Assembly (NCBI GenBank): GCA_964609495.1
Contig: CAZSTA010000025.1
Coordinates: 1 to 28,084 of the forward strand
Direction: 5' to 3'
DNA from: CAZSTA01 sp964609495 [NCBI: uncultured bacterium]
GTDB taxonomy: Bacteria > CAZSTA01
Length of the DNA stretch: 28,084 nucleotides
Position numbers and translations under genes: made by a program. Of the stretch, positions 7,693-14,564 are shown in pieces. Each line of letters begins with the position of its first letter. The stretch's first letter is position 1. The notes beneath the pieces were generated by a model. That model was not told the origin of the DNA and searched no databases. It saw only the letters and a program-made list of their open reading frames with translations.

Positions 7693-8241
7693 ATGGCTGA
7701 GAAAGGAGAAAAATTTACAGCTTTGGAGATCGTCGAGGTAGGATTGGTTGTGGGGTTAGCTCTACTTTTGAGCGTATTTAAATTTCTGCCTATGCCTCAA
7801 GGAGGATCGGTGTCGCTGGAGATGGTTCCTATCTTCTTTATAGCTTCGCGAAGAGGATTAAAAATAGGGATAGTAGCAGGAGCAATATTAGGATTGCTCA
7901 AGTTAATAGTCGAACCTTTCATCGTCCATCCCGTTCAATTGATTCTGGACTACCCCTTAGCCTTTGGGCTAATTGGGCTTGCTGGTTTAGCCAAGGGAGG
8001 AACATTACCTAAGATATTAGGAGGAATAGCTCTTGGCTCTCTGGGACGATTTATCCCCCATGTGCTATCAGGAGTTGTATTCTTCGCTTCTTATGCTCCT
8101 GAGGGGACGAATGTCTGGATATATTCTCTAGGATATAACGCTTCCTACTTAGTTCCCGAGACTATCATTTGCTTGATCCTAGTTCCCATTCTAATTAAAA
8201 TAATTCCGCCTCTACCGAGATCTAAAGAGGCTGGAGACTAG
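7693..8241 (+). CDS. thiT: Thiamine transporter ThiT (ECF S component)
   Basis: Membrane S component of an energy-coupling-factor transporter that captures thiamine and hands it to the shared EcfAA'T module. At 182 residues it has the usual length and about six hydrophobic helices. Two recognisable family stretches are visible: GGSVSLEMVPIF (residues 37-48), which includes the conserved binding-loop region, and HPVQLILDYPLAF further along. The start is fixed by GGAGGTGAG 5 nt upstream; an out-of-frame ATG lies at 7688. It is controlled by the TPP riboswitch and followed after 32 nt by the thiamine pyrophosphokinase gene, so uptake and activation form one unit. No EcfA or EcfT genes are in the window. 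Confidence 0.95.
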   Translation: MAEKGEKFTALEIVEVGLVVGLALLLSVFKFLPMPQGGSVSLEMVPIFFIASRRGLKIGIVAGAILGLLKLIVEPFIVHPVQLILDYPLAFGLIGLAGLAKGGTLPKILGGIALGSLGRFIPHVLSGVVFFASYAPEGTNVWIYSLGYNASYLVPETIICLILVPILIKIIPPLPRSKEAGD

Positions 8242-8273
8242 ATTCTCATAGCAGAGAGTAAGGGGGGAAACTA

Positions 8274-8933
8274 TTGAAGGATATCGAAGCAAAGAGAGCA
8301 GTGATTATCGCCAATGGGGATATAAAGGATGACGAATTTTATGTAAACCTCATTCGGTCAACTGATATTATTATCTGTGTCGATGGAGGAACCCATAACG
8401 CTCTTAAATTAGGGCTTAAGCCAGAGGTGATAATAGGTGATCTAGATTCACTTACCGATGAGCTTCGCGATACTCTTGCAAATTGTGAGTTTATAATACA
8501 TCCCGATCCAGTTAACAAAGACGAGACAGATCTTGAACTATCTCTAAGATACGCTATAGCTCAGGGATTTTCAGAGATCATAATTTTGGGAGCTTTAGGG
8601 AAAAGATTAGATCACACTCTTGCAAACCTTCTCCTGCTGGCGGAAACCGCAAAGAAGGGAATCAAAGCTAAAATGTTAGATGAGAGGCAGGAGATATTTA
8701 TGATCACCGATTCAGTAGAATTTGAAGGTGAAGTTGGAGATATAGTTTCTCTCCTCCCTCTTACCGAGAAGGTGACAGGAATCTATACCAAGGGATTACA
8801 ATATAAATTAGAGAATGGAACTCTTCACTTTGGACTCACCCTAGGAGTAAGCAATATTATGACTTCAAGACAAGCTAGTATCAAAATCGGAGATGGTATC
8901 CTGCTAGCTGTAAGAGTGTTCAATTGTATATAA
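8274..8933 (+). CDS. thiN: Thiamine pyrophosphokinase
   Basis: Transfers pyrophosphate from ATP to thiamine, forming TPP in the cytosol. The 219-residue protein shows the family motifs in order: VDGGTHNAL (residues 36-44), GDLDS (55-59), KDETDLELSL (82-91) and GALGKRLDHTLANL (106-119). These contain the acidic metal-binding residues and the thiamine-contacting region. Start is TTG at 8274, supported by AAGGGGGG 7 nt upstream. It shares the riboswitch-controlled transcript with thiT, so the TPP it makes should feed back on both genes. No thiamine biosynthesis genes are nearby, which fits a salvage lifestyle. Confidence 0.95.
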   Translation: MKDIEAKRAVIIANGDIKDDEFYVNLIRSTDIIICVDGGTHNALKLGLKPEVIIGDLDSLTDELRDTLANCEFIIHPDPVNKDETDLELSLRYAIAQGFSEIIILGALGKRLDHTLANLLLLAETAKKGIKAKMLDERQEIFMITDSVEFEGEVGDIVSLLPLTEKVTGIYTKGLQYKLENGTLHFGLTLGVSNIMTSRQASIKIGDGILLAVRVFNCI

Positions 8934-9099
8934 CATCAAGGATAATCCTTTGAATCCTCCGAGTTTCAGCATAAGCTGGTAAGTTCGGTATCGAGTTGTC
9001 TTCATCTCCTACTCTTACCATCCTCGAAGAGAAAATTATCTTTCCAATCTTTTTCGCGCTCCTCGCCCAAAAATATTTTCACATTTTTTAAAAAATTAG

Positions 9100-9128
9100 T
9101 TGCTAAATTGGAAAAAATATGTTATAAT
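9100..9128 (+). promoter_or_regulatory. lexA promoter
   Basis: TTGCTA (9100-9105), a 17-nt spacer and TATAAT (9123-9128). The SOS operator at 9135-9148 begins at the expected start site, so LexA bound there would block initiation. Confidence 0.8.
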
Positions 9129-9134
9129 ATAAAT

Positions 9135-9148
9135 CGAACTTATGTTCG
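9135..9148 (+). promoter_or_regulatory. LexA operator (SOS box, Gram-positive type)
   Basis: CGAACTTATGTTCG is a perfect dyad of CGAAC and GTTCG with a 4-nt centre. It matches the Bacillus-type consensus CGAAC-RNRY-GTTYG except for one R position in the spacer. It lies just after the -10 box of lexA, as expected for autorepression. I found no second copy upstream of addB. Confidence 0.92.
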
Positions 9149-9178
9149 TAGGATTAATCTATACTCAAGGAGAGGTAA

Positions 9179-9784
9179 ATGAACGAAAAGTTAACCGAAA
9201 AACAGAGGAAGGTTCTCGAGGCCATTAAGGGATTTTGGAGGGAGTTCAGTATAGCTCCTAGCATTCGGGAGCTATGTAAGATCACTGGCTTAAGCTCTAC
9301 CTCTACCATTCATGCTCACTTGAAGGCTCTTGAGAAGAAGGGATATATCGATAAATATTCGAATAAACCTCGGGGGATAGCTCTGAAGGATGGCTATAAT
9401 TTCACAAGGGTGCCCTTAGTAGGAAGGATCGCGGCAGGTGAACCTATAGATGCTGAGGAGAATATCGAGGAATATTATCCTTTCCCCTCGGGACTGCTAC
9501 CTAGAGAAGACGTATTTATGCTTGAGGTTAAAGGAGAGAGTATGATCGAGGAGGGGATCAAGGAAGGAGATTATGTGATAGCAGTTTGCCAAAATACTGC
9601 TGATAATGGTGACATAGTGGTAGCCCTTCTTGATGGTCAGCAGGGTAAGGAAGCAACGGTAAAGCGCTTCTACAAAGATAATGATGCTATACGTCTTCAA
9701 CCGGCAAATCGAACGATGATGCCGATAATAGCCAGAGATATAGAGATTCAGGGCAAGGTCATCGCGGTCTTTCGCCGTTTTTAA
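9179..9784 (+). CDS. lexA: SOS response repressor LexA
   Basis: DNA-damage repressor and self-cleaving serine peptidase, 201 residues (normal length). The N-terminal winged helix (1-70) contains SIRELCKITGLSSTSTIHAHL, the recognition region. The cleavage site is A86-G87 (IAAGEP) and the catalytic dyad is S121 (GESMIE) and K162 (TVKRF). All these are intact, so RecA-stimulated autocleavage is expected. The start is supported by AAGGAG 6 nt upstream. The operator matches the Gram-positive SOS box, consistent with its recognition helix. It is monocistronic, with the converging DUF1844 gene downstream. Confidence 0.97.
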   Translation: MNEKLTEKQRKVLEAIKGFWREFSIAPSIRELCKITGLSSTSTIHAHLKALEKKGYIDKYSNKPRGIALKDGYNFTRVPLVGRIAAGEPIDAEENIEEYYPFPSGLLPREDVFMLEVKGESMIEEGIKEGDYVIAVCQNTADNGDIVVALLDGQQGKEATVKRFYKDNDAIRLQPANRTMMPIIARDIEIQGKVIAVFRRF

Positions 9785-9845
9785 ATGGCAATCGAAAACT
9801 TTGACTTCAAACTAGGAGACAAAAATCTGTCCCTCTCAAGAGACT

Positions 9846-9862
9846 AGAGGTAGATCACCTCT
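9846..9862. terminator. Weak hairpin between converging lexA and DUF1844 genes
   Basis: AGAGGT (9846-9851) and ACCTCT (9857-9862) form a 6-bp stem with a 5-nt loop in the 82-nt gap. There is no uridine tract on either strand, so termination is only possible, not shown. Confidence 0.3.
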
Positions 9863-9866
9863 CTAT

Positions 9867-10172
9867 CTAATCTCCACCGATATACTTTGTTTCTTTTAGA
9901 TACTTCGTTTGAAGATCGGTCAAGACCGTAGTCAATATCTTCTCCTCGTCCTGGGCTAAATTCCCCTTCGTCTTCTCCTCCAACATAACTAGGGTATCGA
10001 TAATATGCTTAGCTTGATCGAGATCCTTATTAGGCTCCTTAGTTTCTGGATCGGGTATCTCTCCTAAAAAGTAGAGGGCTGAAGCTGCCAATCCCACCAC
10101 GAATTGGGCGAAGTTTACTCCTCCGCTCTGACCAACCTGCTGGAAAGAATTTTTCTTCTCCTCATCACTCAT
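9867..10172 (-). CDS. DUF1844 family protein
   Basis: Small soluble helical protein of 101 residues. The family pattern is clear: NFAQFVVGLAASALYFLGEIPDP (25-47 region), DLDQAKHIIDTLVMLEEKTKGNL and a closing YLKE. DUF1844 has no established function; members are found in several Gram-negative and candidate phyla. The start is supported by GAGGTGAT upstream. It is divergent from the small membrane-protein gene, with 91 nt between the two starts. No charged motif or cysteine suggests catalysis. Confidence 0.88.
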   Translation of the reverse strand: MSDEEKKNSFQQVGQSGGVNFAQFVVGLAASALYFLGEIPDPETKEPNKDLDQAKHIIDTLVMLEEKTKGNLAQDEEKILTTVLTDLQTKYLKETKYIGGD

Positions 10173-10196
10173 TTATGATCACCTCGCTTGTAGCTA

Positions 10197-10225
10197 TTGA
10201 AATACAGGAGGAAATTTAGTATAAT
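10197..10225 (+). promoter_or_regulatory. Promoter of the small membrane-protein gene
   Basis: TTGAAA (10197-10202), a 17-nt spacer and TATAAT (10220-10225), about 30 nt ahead of the ribosome-binding site at 10250-10256. The opposite strand of this gap should hold the DUF1844 promoter, but I see no clear pair of boxes. Confidence 0.7.
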
Positions 10226-10263
10226 ATAGATTGAGGATAATTATAATTCGGAGGGGTGTCCAA

Positions 10264-10644
10264 ATGTCAGAGGATAGAGTTGCTGAGGATGAACAAAACA
10301 AGATAAATCTAATCTCTTCTTTGCCATATTTTATCGGTTGGATGAGCTATTGGGGAATCATATCAGGAGCGATAGTATTCATAACGCAGAAGGAGAGCAA
10401 AGCAAGATTTTATGGCGCTCAAGCGGGTGTTCTGAGCCTGATATGGGGTATATTCTGCCTCATTTGGGGTAAGTCGCAGTATAACTATAGTCCCTTCTCT
10501 ATCATCTCTCGTGGTTTTTATCCCTTGGTAGCGATCGCAGTGGCAATTTACTTTATCTATCTTGGATGGAAAATATATAAAGGACACCAAGTTCAAATAT
10601 CTTATATAAGCGATATAGCCTATAGATTACTTAAAAATCTATGA
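10264..10644 (+). CDS. Small integral membrane protein, DUF4870-like
   Basis: Membrane protein of 126 residues with three hydrophobic segments (about 19-39, 53-69 and 84-106 from the chosen start). The pattern LPYFIGWMSYWGIISGAIVFI followed by KARFYGAQAGVLSL resembles DUF4870/Tic20-like proteins, in which a charged F-H/Y-A-x-Q motif follows the first helix. The start is ATG 10264, not the upstream in-frame ATG at 10231, because GGAGGGG at 10250-10256 gives proper spacing and the -10 box at 10220-10225 is too close to 10231. Its stop lies inside a large hairpin shared with the converging gene. The function is unknown. Confidence 0.72.
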   Translation: MSEDRVAEDEQNKINLISSLPYFIGWMSYWGIISGAIVFITQKESKARFYGAQAGVLSLIWGIFCLIWGKSQYNYSPFSIISRGFYPLVAIAVAIYFIYLGWKIYKGHQVQISYISDIAYRLLKNL

Positions 10645-10653
10645 GGCTATTTA
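10615..10653. terminator. Bidirectional terminator-like hairpin overlapping two stop codons
   Basis: A 14-bp stem with one bulged G: arms 10615-10628 (ATAGCCTATAGATT) and 10636-10650 (AATCTATGAGGCTAT), with a 7-nt loop. TTTAATATT follows on the plus strand. The right arm includes the stop of the membrane-protein gene (10642-10644) and the stop of the converging gene (10647-10649). The uridine tract is modest on plus and absent on minus. Confidence 0.6.
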
Positions 10654-12218
10654 ATATTGAACTCACTTTTAAGCCTATCTAAGATAGCGGAAAGGCGACG
10701 GATTAGGATCTCGGGTTCCACAATAACTAGATAACTACCTTTCCTCGTTTTAGCAAAGATCCTCAGTGGTTCGATCGACAGTAACTCTAATATCTCTTCC
10801 ACCTCATTTACCCTATATGCTCCTGCCTCGAATTCAACCCCTAACTCTTGAACTAATTTCTCCACAGTTGTCTGCCCTTGTTGAGCGAATATATCTCGGC
10901 TCCTCTTCAGAATAAGCGAAAGCAATTTAACCTTACGATCGATGTTAGCTTTTTTCCTAAGTAGATTATCTACCTCCGAATCAACATTCCCTGGTTTGAT
11001 AAACAATCTCTTAAGATCTAATAGAGAGAAGGATATATCCTCATGAGCCTTTATGATCCTAAGCAACCCCTCGGTTCTCAGAAGTGATACCTTCGCCTCA
11101 TAAGCTTTATCAGCGAGCTTCTGTCCCTCGAATTGAGAGCTTACGAGTGCTGAAAATTCTGCTTTTTCCGTTTCCACGGCCCTCTTTAATTTATCCCAAT
11201 GTTCATAATCGGTTAAGGACATACTCTCGGGAACAACCTCGGCATCAACGAGGACTCGATATTCTACCGCTGGTGAAGGTGAGGTCAATATTAGCATTTT
11301 GCGACCTTCGAAGTTTTTGATCTCAACATCAAAACCAAGAAAGGAGAAACCATTCTTCAATGATCCTTTAAATTGCTCTGCTTCCTCGACCTCAAATTGA
11401 GATAAGGATAGGTCTTGATACACCTTTTGAGCTGAGTAGCTCTTATCCCTTAAGAGCCAAGTATTATCTTCTCCCTGGATAAAGATTTCATTGCTCTTTA
11501 AGATGCTCTCGATCAGAGGCTTCAAATCCTCCTTAGTTTCCTCACTATCTCTACTTATATTTTCTGTCATTTCCTCCAATCCGATCGGCTTACCACTTGA
11601 TTTTAGGAGGTTCTTCAAAGGGGTTAGAAGATTGTCCTTCTTCTTAAATTCTTTCTTAGGTTCAATACTAATCTGATATCTTTTGAGCTCGTAATCAATT
11701 ATACTCAAGTAGATAACATCATTTGCTTCCAAGTTAGTCTTGGTATAAAAATCTTTTAAACCATATATATACCCCCTATGATTATCAACTACTACCGTGA
11801 ATTCGTTGTCCTCATCATCTATAAGGGTAATAGGCACTCTAGCTGGTTCTTTGGGAAAGAAGGGGCGGAGATATTTAGCTAAATATATAAATCCATTCCG
11901 CGAACATAAACTTGTTAAGGTATATTTTAAGGTCTCTCCCGCATAGAGCCACTTGGTTAATCCCCATACCCCCTTATCCACACTTAAGAATCGCTTATCC
12001 CCACTTAAAGCGATATTCACCGCCTGATATGGATTCTCCCCTATAAAGGGACGTATCTTTAAAAGTTCCTCGGTTATTTCCTTATAGGCTAGAGGCTTTC
12101 CTCTTCTCCTCAATATCTCATAAGCCAAATCCACCAATGATCCATCTCGATCTAGGGGGATATATTCATCGCCTCTATCCTGTCGGTTTAAATCATCTTC
12201 AAGAGTCACTTTACTCAC
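10647..12218 (-). CDS. Multidomain HARE-HTH protein with PD-(D/E)XK-like domain
   Basis: Protein of 523 residues with no full-length family that I recognise. Residues 26-90 look like a HARE-HTH winged helix (SLVDLAYEILRRRGKPLAY..EI, then a VDKGVWGL wing), a DNA-binding fold found with restriction enzymes and chromatin proteins. Residues 96-188 are beta-rich and faintly B3-like (GYIYGLKDFYTKTNLEANDVIYLS). Residues 196-260 form a second winged helix ending NTWLLRD. Residues 280-406 resemble an Mrr/PD-(D/E)XK nuclease fold (SFLGFDVEI, YRVLVDAEVV, then alternating helices), but the catalytic lysine position reads E and the upstream acid is not evident. The rest is helical. The GTG start has its ribosome-binding site very close; GTG 12209 is an alternative. 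It follows aroE by 8 nt. A DNA-binding regulator or sensor is inferred. Confidence 0.6.
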   Translation of the reverse strand: MSKVTLEDDLNRQDRGDEYIPLDRDGSLVDLAYEILRRRGKPLAYKEITEELLKIRPFIGENPYQAVNIALSGDKRFLSVDKGVWGLTKWLYAGETLKYTLTSLCSRNGFIYLAKYLRPFFPKEPARVPITLIDDEDNEFTVVVDNHRGYIYGLKDFYTKTNLEANDVIYLSIIDYELKRYQISIEPKKEFKKKDNLLTPLKNLLKSSGKPIGLEEMTENISRDSEETKEDLKPLIESILKSNEIFIQGEDNTWLLRDKSYSAQKVYQDLSLSQFEVEEAEQFKGSLKNGFSFLGFDVEIKNFEGRKMLILTSPSPAVEYRVLVDAEVVPESMSLTDYEHWDKLKRAVETEKAEFSALVSSQFEGQKLADKAYEAKVSLLRTEGLLRIIKAHEDISFSLLDLKRLFIKPGNVDSEVDNLLRKKANIDRKVKLLSLILKRSRDIFAQQGQTTVEKLVQELGVEFEAGAYRVNEVEEILELLSIEPLRIFAKTRKGSYLVIVEPEILIRRLSAILDRLKSEFNIK

Positions 12219-12226
12219 ACTCCTCT

Positions 12227-13105
12227 TTAGTCCGCGGATAGCTGGGAAATCCCTAATCTCTTCTCCAGAGTTTGACGCATAATAGAGAGTGGGGCTTCCC
12301 TTCCCGTCCAGATTTTTAAGGCTAACGCTCCTTGAAGAACAAGCATACCTAGTCCCTCCAAGGTTCTAGCCCCGTTCTCCTTAGCTTCTCTAAGAAGTTG
12401 AGTCTGACGGGGGTTATAGACTAAATCACATACTATGAGATCTTCATTAAGCCATTCAGTTTCTATAAGTCTCTTCACTGGGTAGGATATCATACCTACA
12501 GGAGTCGCATTTATTAATATATCAGCGCTCAATATCGCATCCTTCAGCTCAGATATGGATAAAGCTTCTGTCGAACAGCCCTTGATATTATCCTCGATAT
12601 ATCTCGCTAAATCCTTGGCCTTCTCCTCGGTCCTATTAGCGATAGCTACTTTACTTGCTCCCTCCAAAGCCGACTGAATTGCAACCGCCCGAGCTACCCC
12701 TCCTGCTCCCACAATTAGGATGCTCTTCCCTTCGGGAATGACACCTAGCTCTTCTTCAAGAGAGGAAATAAATCCCTTTCCATCCGTATTATATCCTACA
12801 AGCCTCTTGTCCACCCGTTTAATAGTGTTTACCGCTCCAATCAGCTCCGCTTCCTGACTTACCTCATCTAGATACGGGATTACCGTTTGTTTATGAGGAA
12901 TAGTAATATTTACCCCTTCTATCCCCAAAGCAACTATAGATCTTACCGCCTCCTCTAGGTTATCGGGATGAACTAAGAAGGGGAGATATAAATAATTTAA
13001 TTTTAGATGAGAGAAAGCCGCGTTATGCATGGCCGGCGATAAACTATGCTCTACAGGGTATCCGAAGACCCCGGTTAACTTAGTATTACTATTGATAGTT
13101 ATCAT
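12227..13105 (-). CDS. aroE: Shikimate dehydrogenase
   Basis: NADP-dependent reduction of 3-dehydroshikimate to shikimate, step four of the aromatic-amino-acid pathway; cytosolic. The 292-residue protein shows the substrate motif HSLSPAMHN (20-28), catalytic K72 in NITIPHK, GAVNT (90-94), catalytic D108 in NTDGKG, and the cofactor turn GAGGVARA (133-140) followed by NRT. The start codon lies 17 bp inside the HD-GYP gene, so expression is probably coupled to it. No other aromatic-pathway genes are adjacent. The family is secure; the NADP rather than NAD preference is inferred from NRT. Confidence 0.95.
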   Translation of the reverse strand: MITINSNTKLTGVFGYPVEHSLSPAMHNAAFSHLKLNYLYLPFLVHPDNLEEAVRSIVALGIEGVNITIPHKQTVIPYLDEVSQEAELIGAVNTIKRVDKRLVGYNTDGKGFISSLEEELGVIPEGKSILIVGAGGVARAVAIQSALEGASKVAIANRTEEKAKDLARYIEDNIKGCSTEALSISELKDAILSADILINATPVGMISYPVKRLIETEWLNEDLIVCDLVYNPRQTQLLREAKENGARTLEGLGMLVLQGALALKIWTGREAPLSIMRQTLEKRLGISQLSAD

Positions 13106-13742
13106 TATATTTCCTAGGCTCCAGAAGTAGTGCCTCCCTCTCCAGTAAATCTAGGAAAGCTTCCACTATGTAAGGATCGAATTGGTTGCCAGCCCCCTGT
13201 CGAAGTTCATAGATTATATCCTCTCTATTCATAGCCTTTCGATATGGAGTGTCAAACGCCATCGCATCATAAGAGCTAGCGACAGCGATGATGCGTGCTC
13301 CCAAAGGTATATCTTCTCCTACGAGTCCATCTGGATAACCATACCCATCGTATCGCTCGTGATGGCTTCTAACCAACGGAACGAAGTTTCGCAAAAGCTC
13401 TATGGGAGCTAGGATCTTCTCTCCGATAACTGGATGTTCTTTGATTAATTTATACTCATCTCTGGTCAATTTAGCTGGTTTCCCCAGGATCAGCTCGCTT
13501 ATTCCGATCTTGCCTATATCATGAAGAGAAGCCCCAATACGAACAGCTTCCACCTGCTCAGGAAGAAGCTCCATCTCCACGGCAATGCTCGCGGCATATT
13601 GGCTGGTGCGTTTACAGTGTTGAGCGGTGAGGTAGTCTTTTACCTCCATAGCGATGATGAAGGAATCCGCGATCTTCAAGCATAGGTTATGGAACTCCAT
13701 ATCACTGGCTATCTTGCTACCTATACTCTTTATCGTCTCCAT
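13089..13742 (-). CDS. HD-GYP domain protein, probable c-di-GMP phosphodiesterase
   Basis: Stand-alone HD-GYP protein of 217 residues, expected to hydrolyse cyclic di-GMP. Visible metal-site residues are H42 (QHCKRT), H74-D75 (LHDIGKIG), H103 (KEHPVIG) and H127-H128 (SHHERYDGYGYPDG). The latter holds the GYP signature at 135-137. The first 30 residues are a short helical lead with no receiver or other sensor domain, so regulation by partner or level is likely. GGAGG 7 nt upstream supports the start. The last 17 bp overlap aroE. Why a signalling enzyme is coupled to aroE is unclear; it may just share the promoter. Confidence 0.92.
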   Translation of the reverse strand: METIKSIGSKIASDMEFHNLCLKIADSFIIAMEVKDYLTAQHCKRTSQYAASIAVEMELLPEQVEAVRIGASLHDIGKIGISELILGKPAKLTRDEYKLIKEHPVIGEKILAPIELLRNFVPLVRSHHERYDGYGYPDGLVGEDIPLGARIIAVASSYDAMAFDTPYRKAMNREDIIYELRQGAGNQFDPYIVEAFLDLLEREALLLEPRKYNDNYQ

Positions 13743-13821
13743 TTTTAGCCTCCAAATCGCCTCTTGATGTCTTGTAAATTACTTCGCCAGTTCTCAATAT
13801 TTCATCTATAATAGAATTTTA

Positions 13822-14559
13822 TCAGGTAATCTTACCTTCGGTGCCTAAAAATCTCCCCATCTCCTCCAAAAATTTCTCCGCATTCTCGACATGTAAGGCG
13901 GCCTCCTCCTTGCTTATCTCAACAGATACCTCATAATCAGCTATCTGTCTGTATTTAAAGGCCTCTGTTAGCATCTTACTATACCTTCCGTCTATAAGGC
14001 CAGGCTTTACGAAGTGATGTCCGAAGTTCGATATGACTCCAGAATGCTTTGAAACCTCGATCTGTTTACTCAGTAGTATAGCCTTAGCCGCATAGAACAT
14101 AGAATAGTAAGCCCTTGAAACTGCTCCGGCATATGACTCGTTCTCGAAGAGAAGATGAGCGTCTCTTATCGCTCCTTCGCTCCTCTCAAGATACATCTCA
14201 ATCTCTTTTTCCCAATAGCTACTCCACAAATCGATCCCTTCCCTCTGAGTATTCCTGATAAAGGAGGTATTTAGGTGACAATATTTCTCCTCGCTCATCA
14301 CCAAGATAGAGTTCAAAGTTTGGAAGTCATATTTTTCTGATATCTCATAGTCTGTATCGTTTATTTCCCTTATCAACTGGGGATCAGCCTCATCTACTAC
14401 AATGAGTAAATCTGTATCCGATTCCTCATCATAATCTCCTCTAGCTTTAGACCCAAAGAGCCTAATGAGTTTTATTCTGCCCGGAAATCTCTTTAGTAAA
14501 CTCTCCTTAAGCTCGTTTAATATGTTCTCTTCCAATTCTGGTAAAGCCCTTAGCTTCAT
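13822..14559 (-). CDS. Fused MNT nucleotidyltransferase-HEPN protein
   Basis: Single chain of 245 residues joining two domains usually made as separate MNT antitoxin and HEPN toxin proteins. The N-terminal part (about 1-110) has GSKARGDYDEESDTDLLIVV, the GS-x10-DxD signature (G36-S37, D48, D50), but the third carboxylate position reads LNSIL. Residues 117-238 are a HEPN domain (AVSRAYYSMFYAAKAILL), with R204-Q-I-A-D-Y replacing the classic R-x4-6-H. ATG 14559 is chosen because AAGGTGAG lies 4-7 nt upstream; GTG 14568 also overlaps the upstream stop. It is probably coupled to the BadF-type gene. A self-inhibited toxin-antitoxin unit or a regulatory enzyme is possible. Confidence 0.8.
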   Translation of the reverse strand: MKLRALPELEENILNELKESLLKRFPGRIKLIRLFGSKARGDYDEESDTDLLIVVDEADPQLIREINDTDYEISEKYDFQTLNSILVMSEEKYCHLNTSFIRNTQREGIDLWSSYWEKEIEMYLERSEGAIRDAHLLFENESYAGAVSRAYYSMFYAAKAILLSKQIEVSKHSGVISNFGHHFVKPGLIDGRYSKMLTEAFKYRQIADYEVSVEISKEEAALHVENAEKFLEEMGRFLGTEGKIT

Positions 14560-14564
14560 AGAAC

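Noticed and set aside
8929-9030. 33-codon minus-strand ORF beginning MVRVGDEDNSIPNL in the thiN-lexA gap
   Set aside because: The putative GAGG site touches the ATG, it overlaps the end of thiN antisense, and no homologue or promoter is known.
10231-10263. Extended N-terminus (MRIIIIRRGVQ) of the small membrane protein
   Set aside because: This start is too close to the -10 box at 10220-10225. GGAGGGG at 10250-10256 fits the ATG at 10264.
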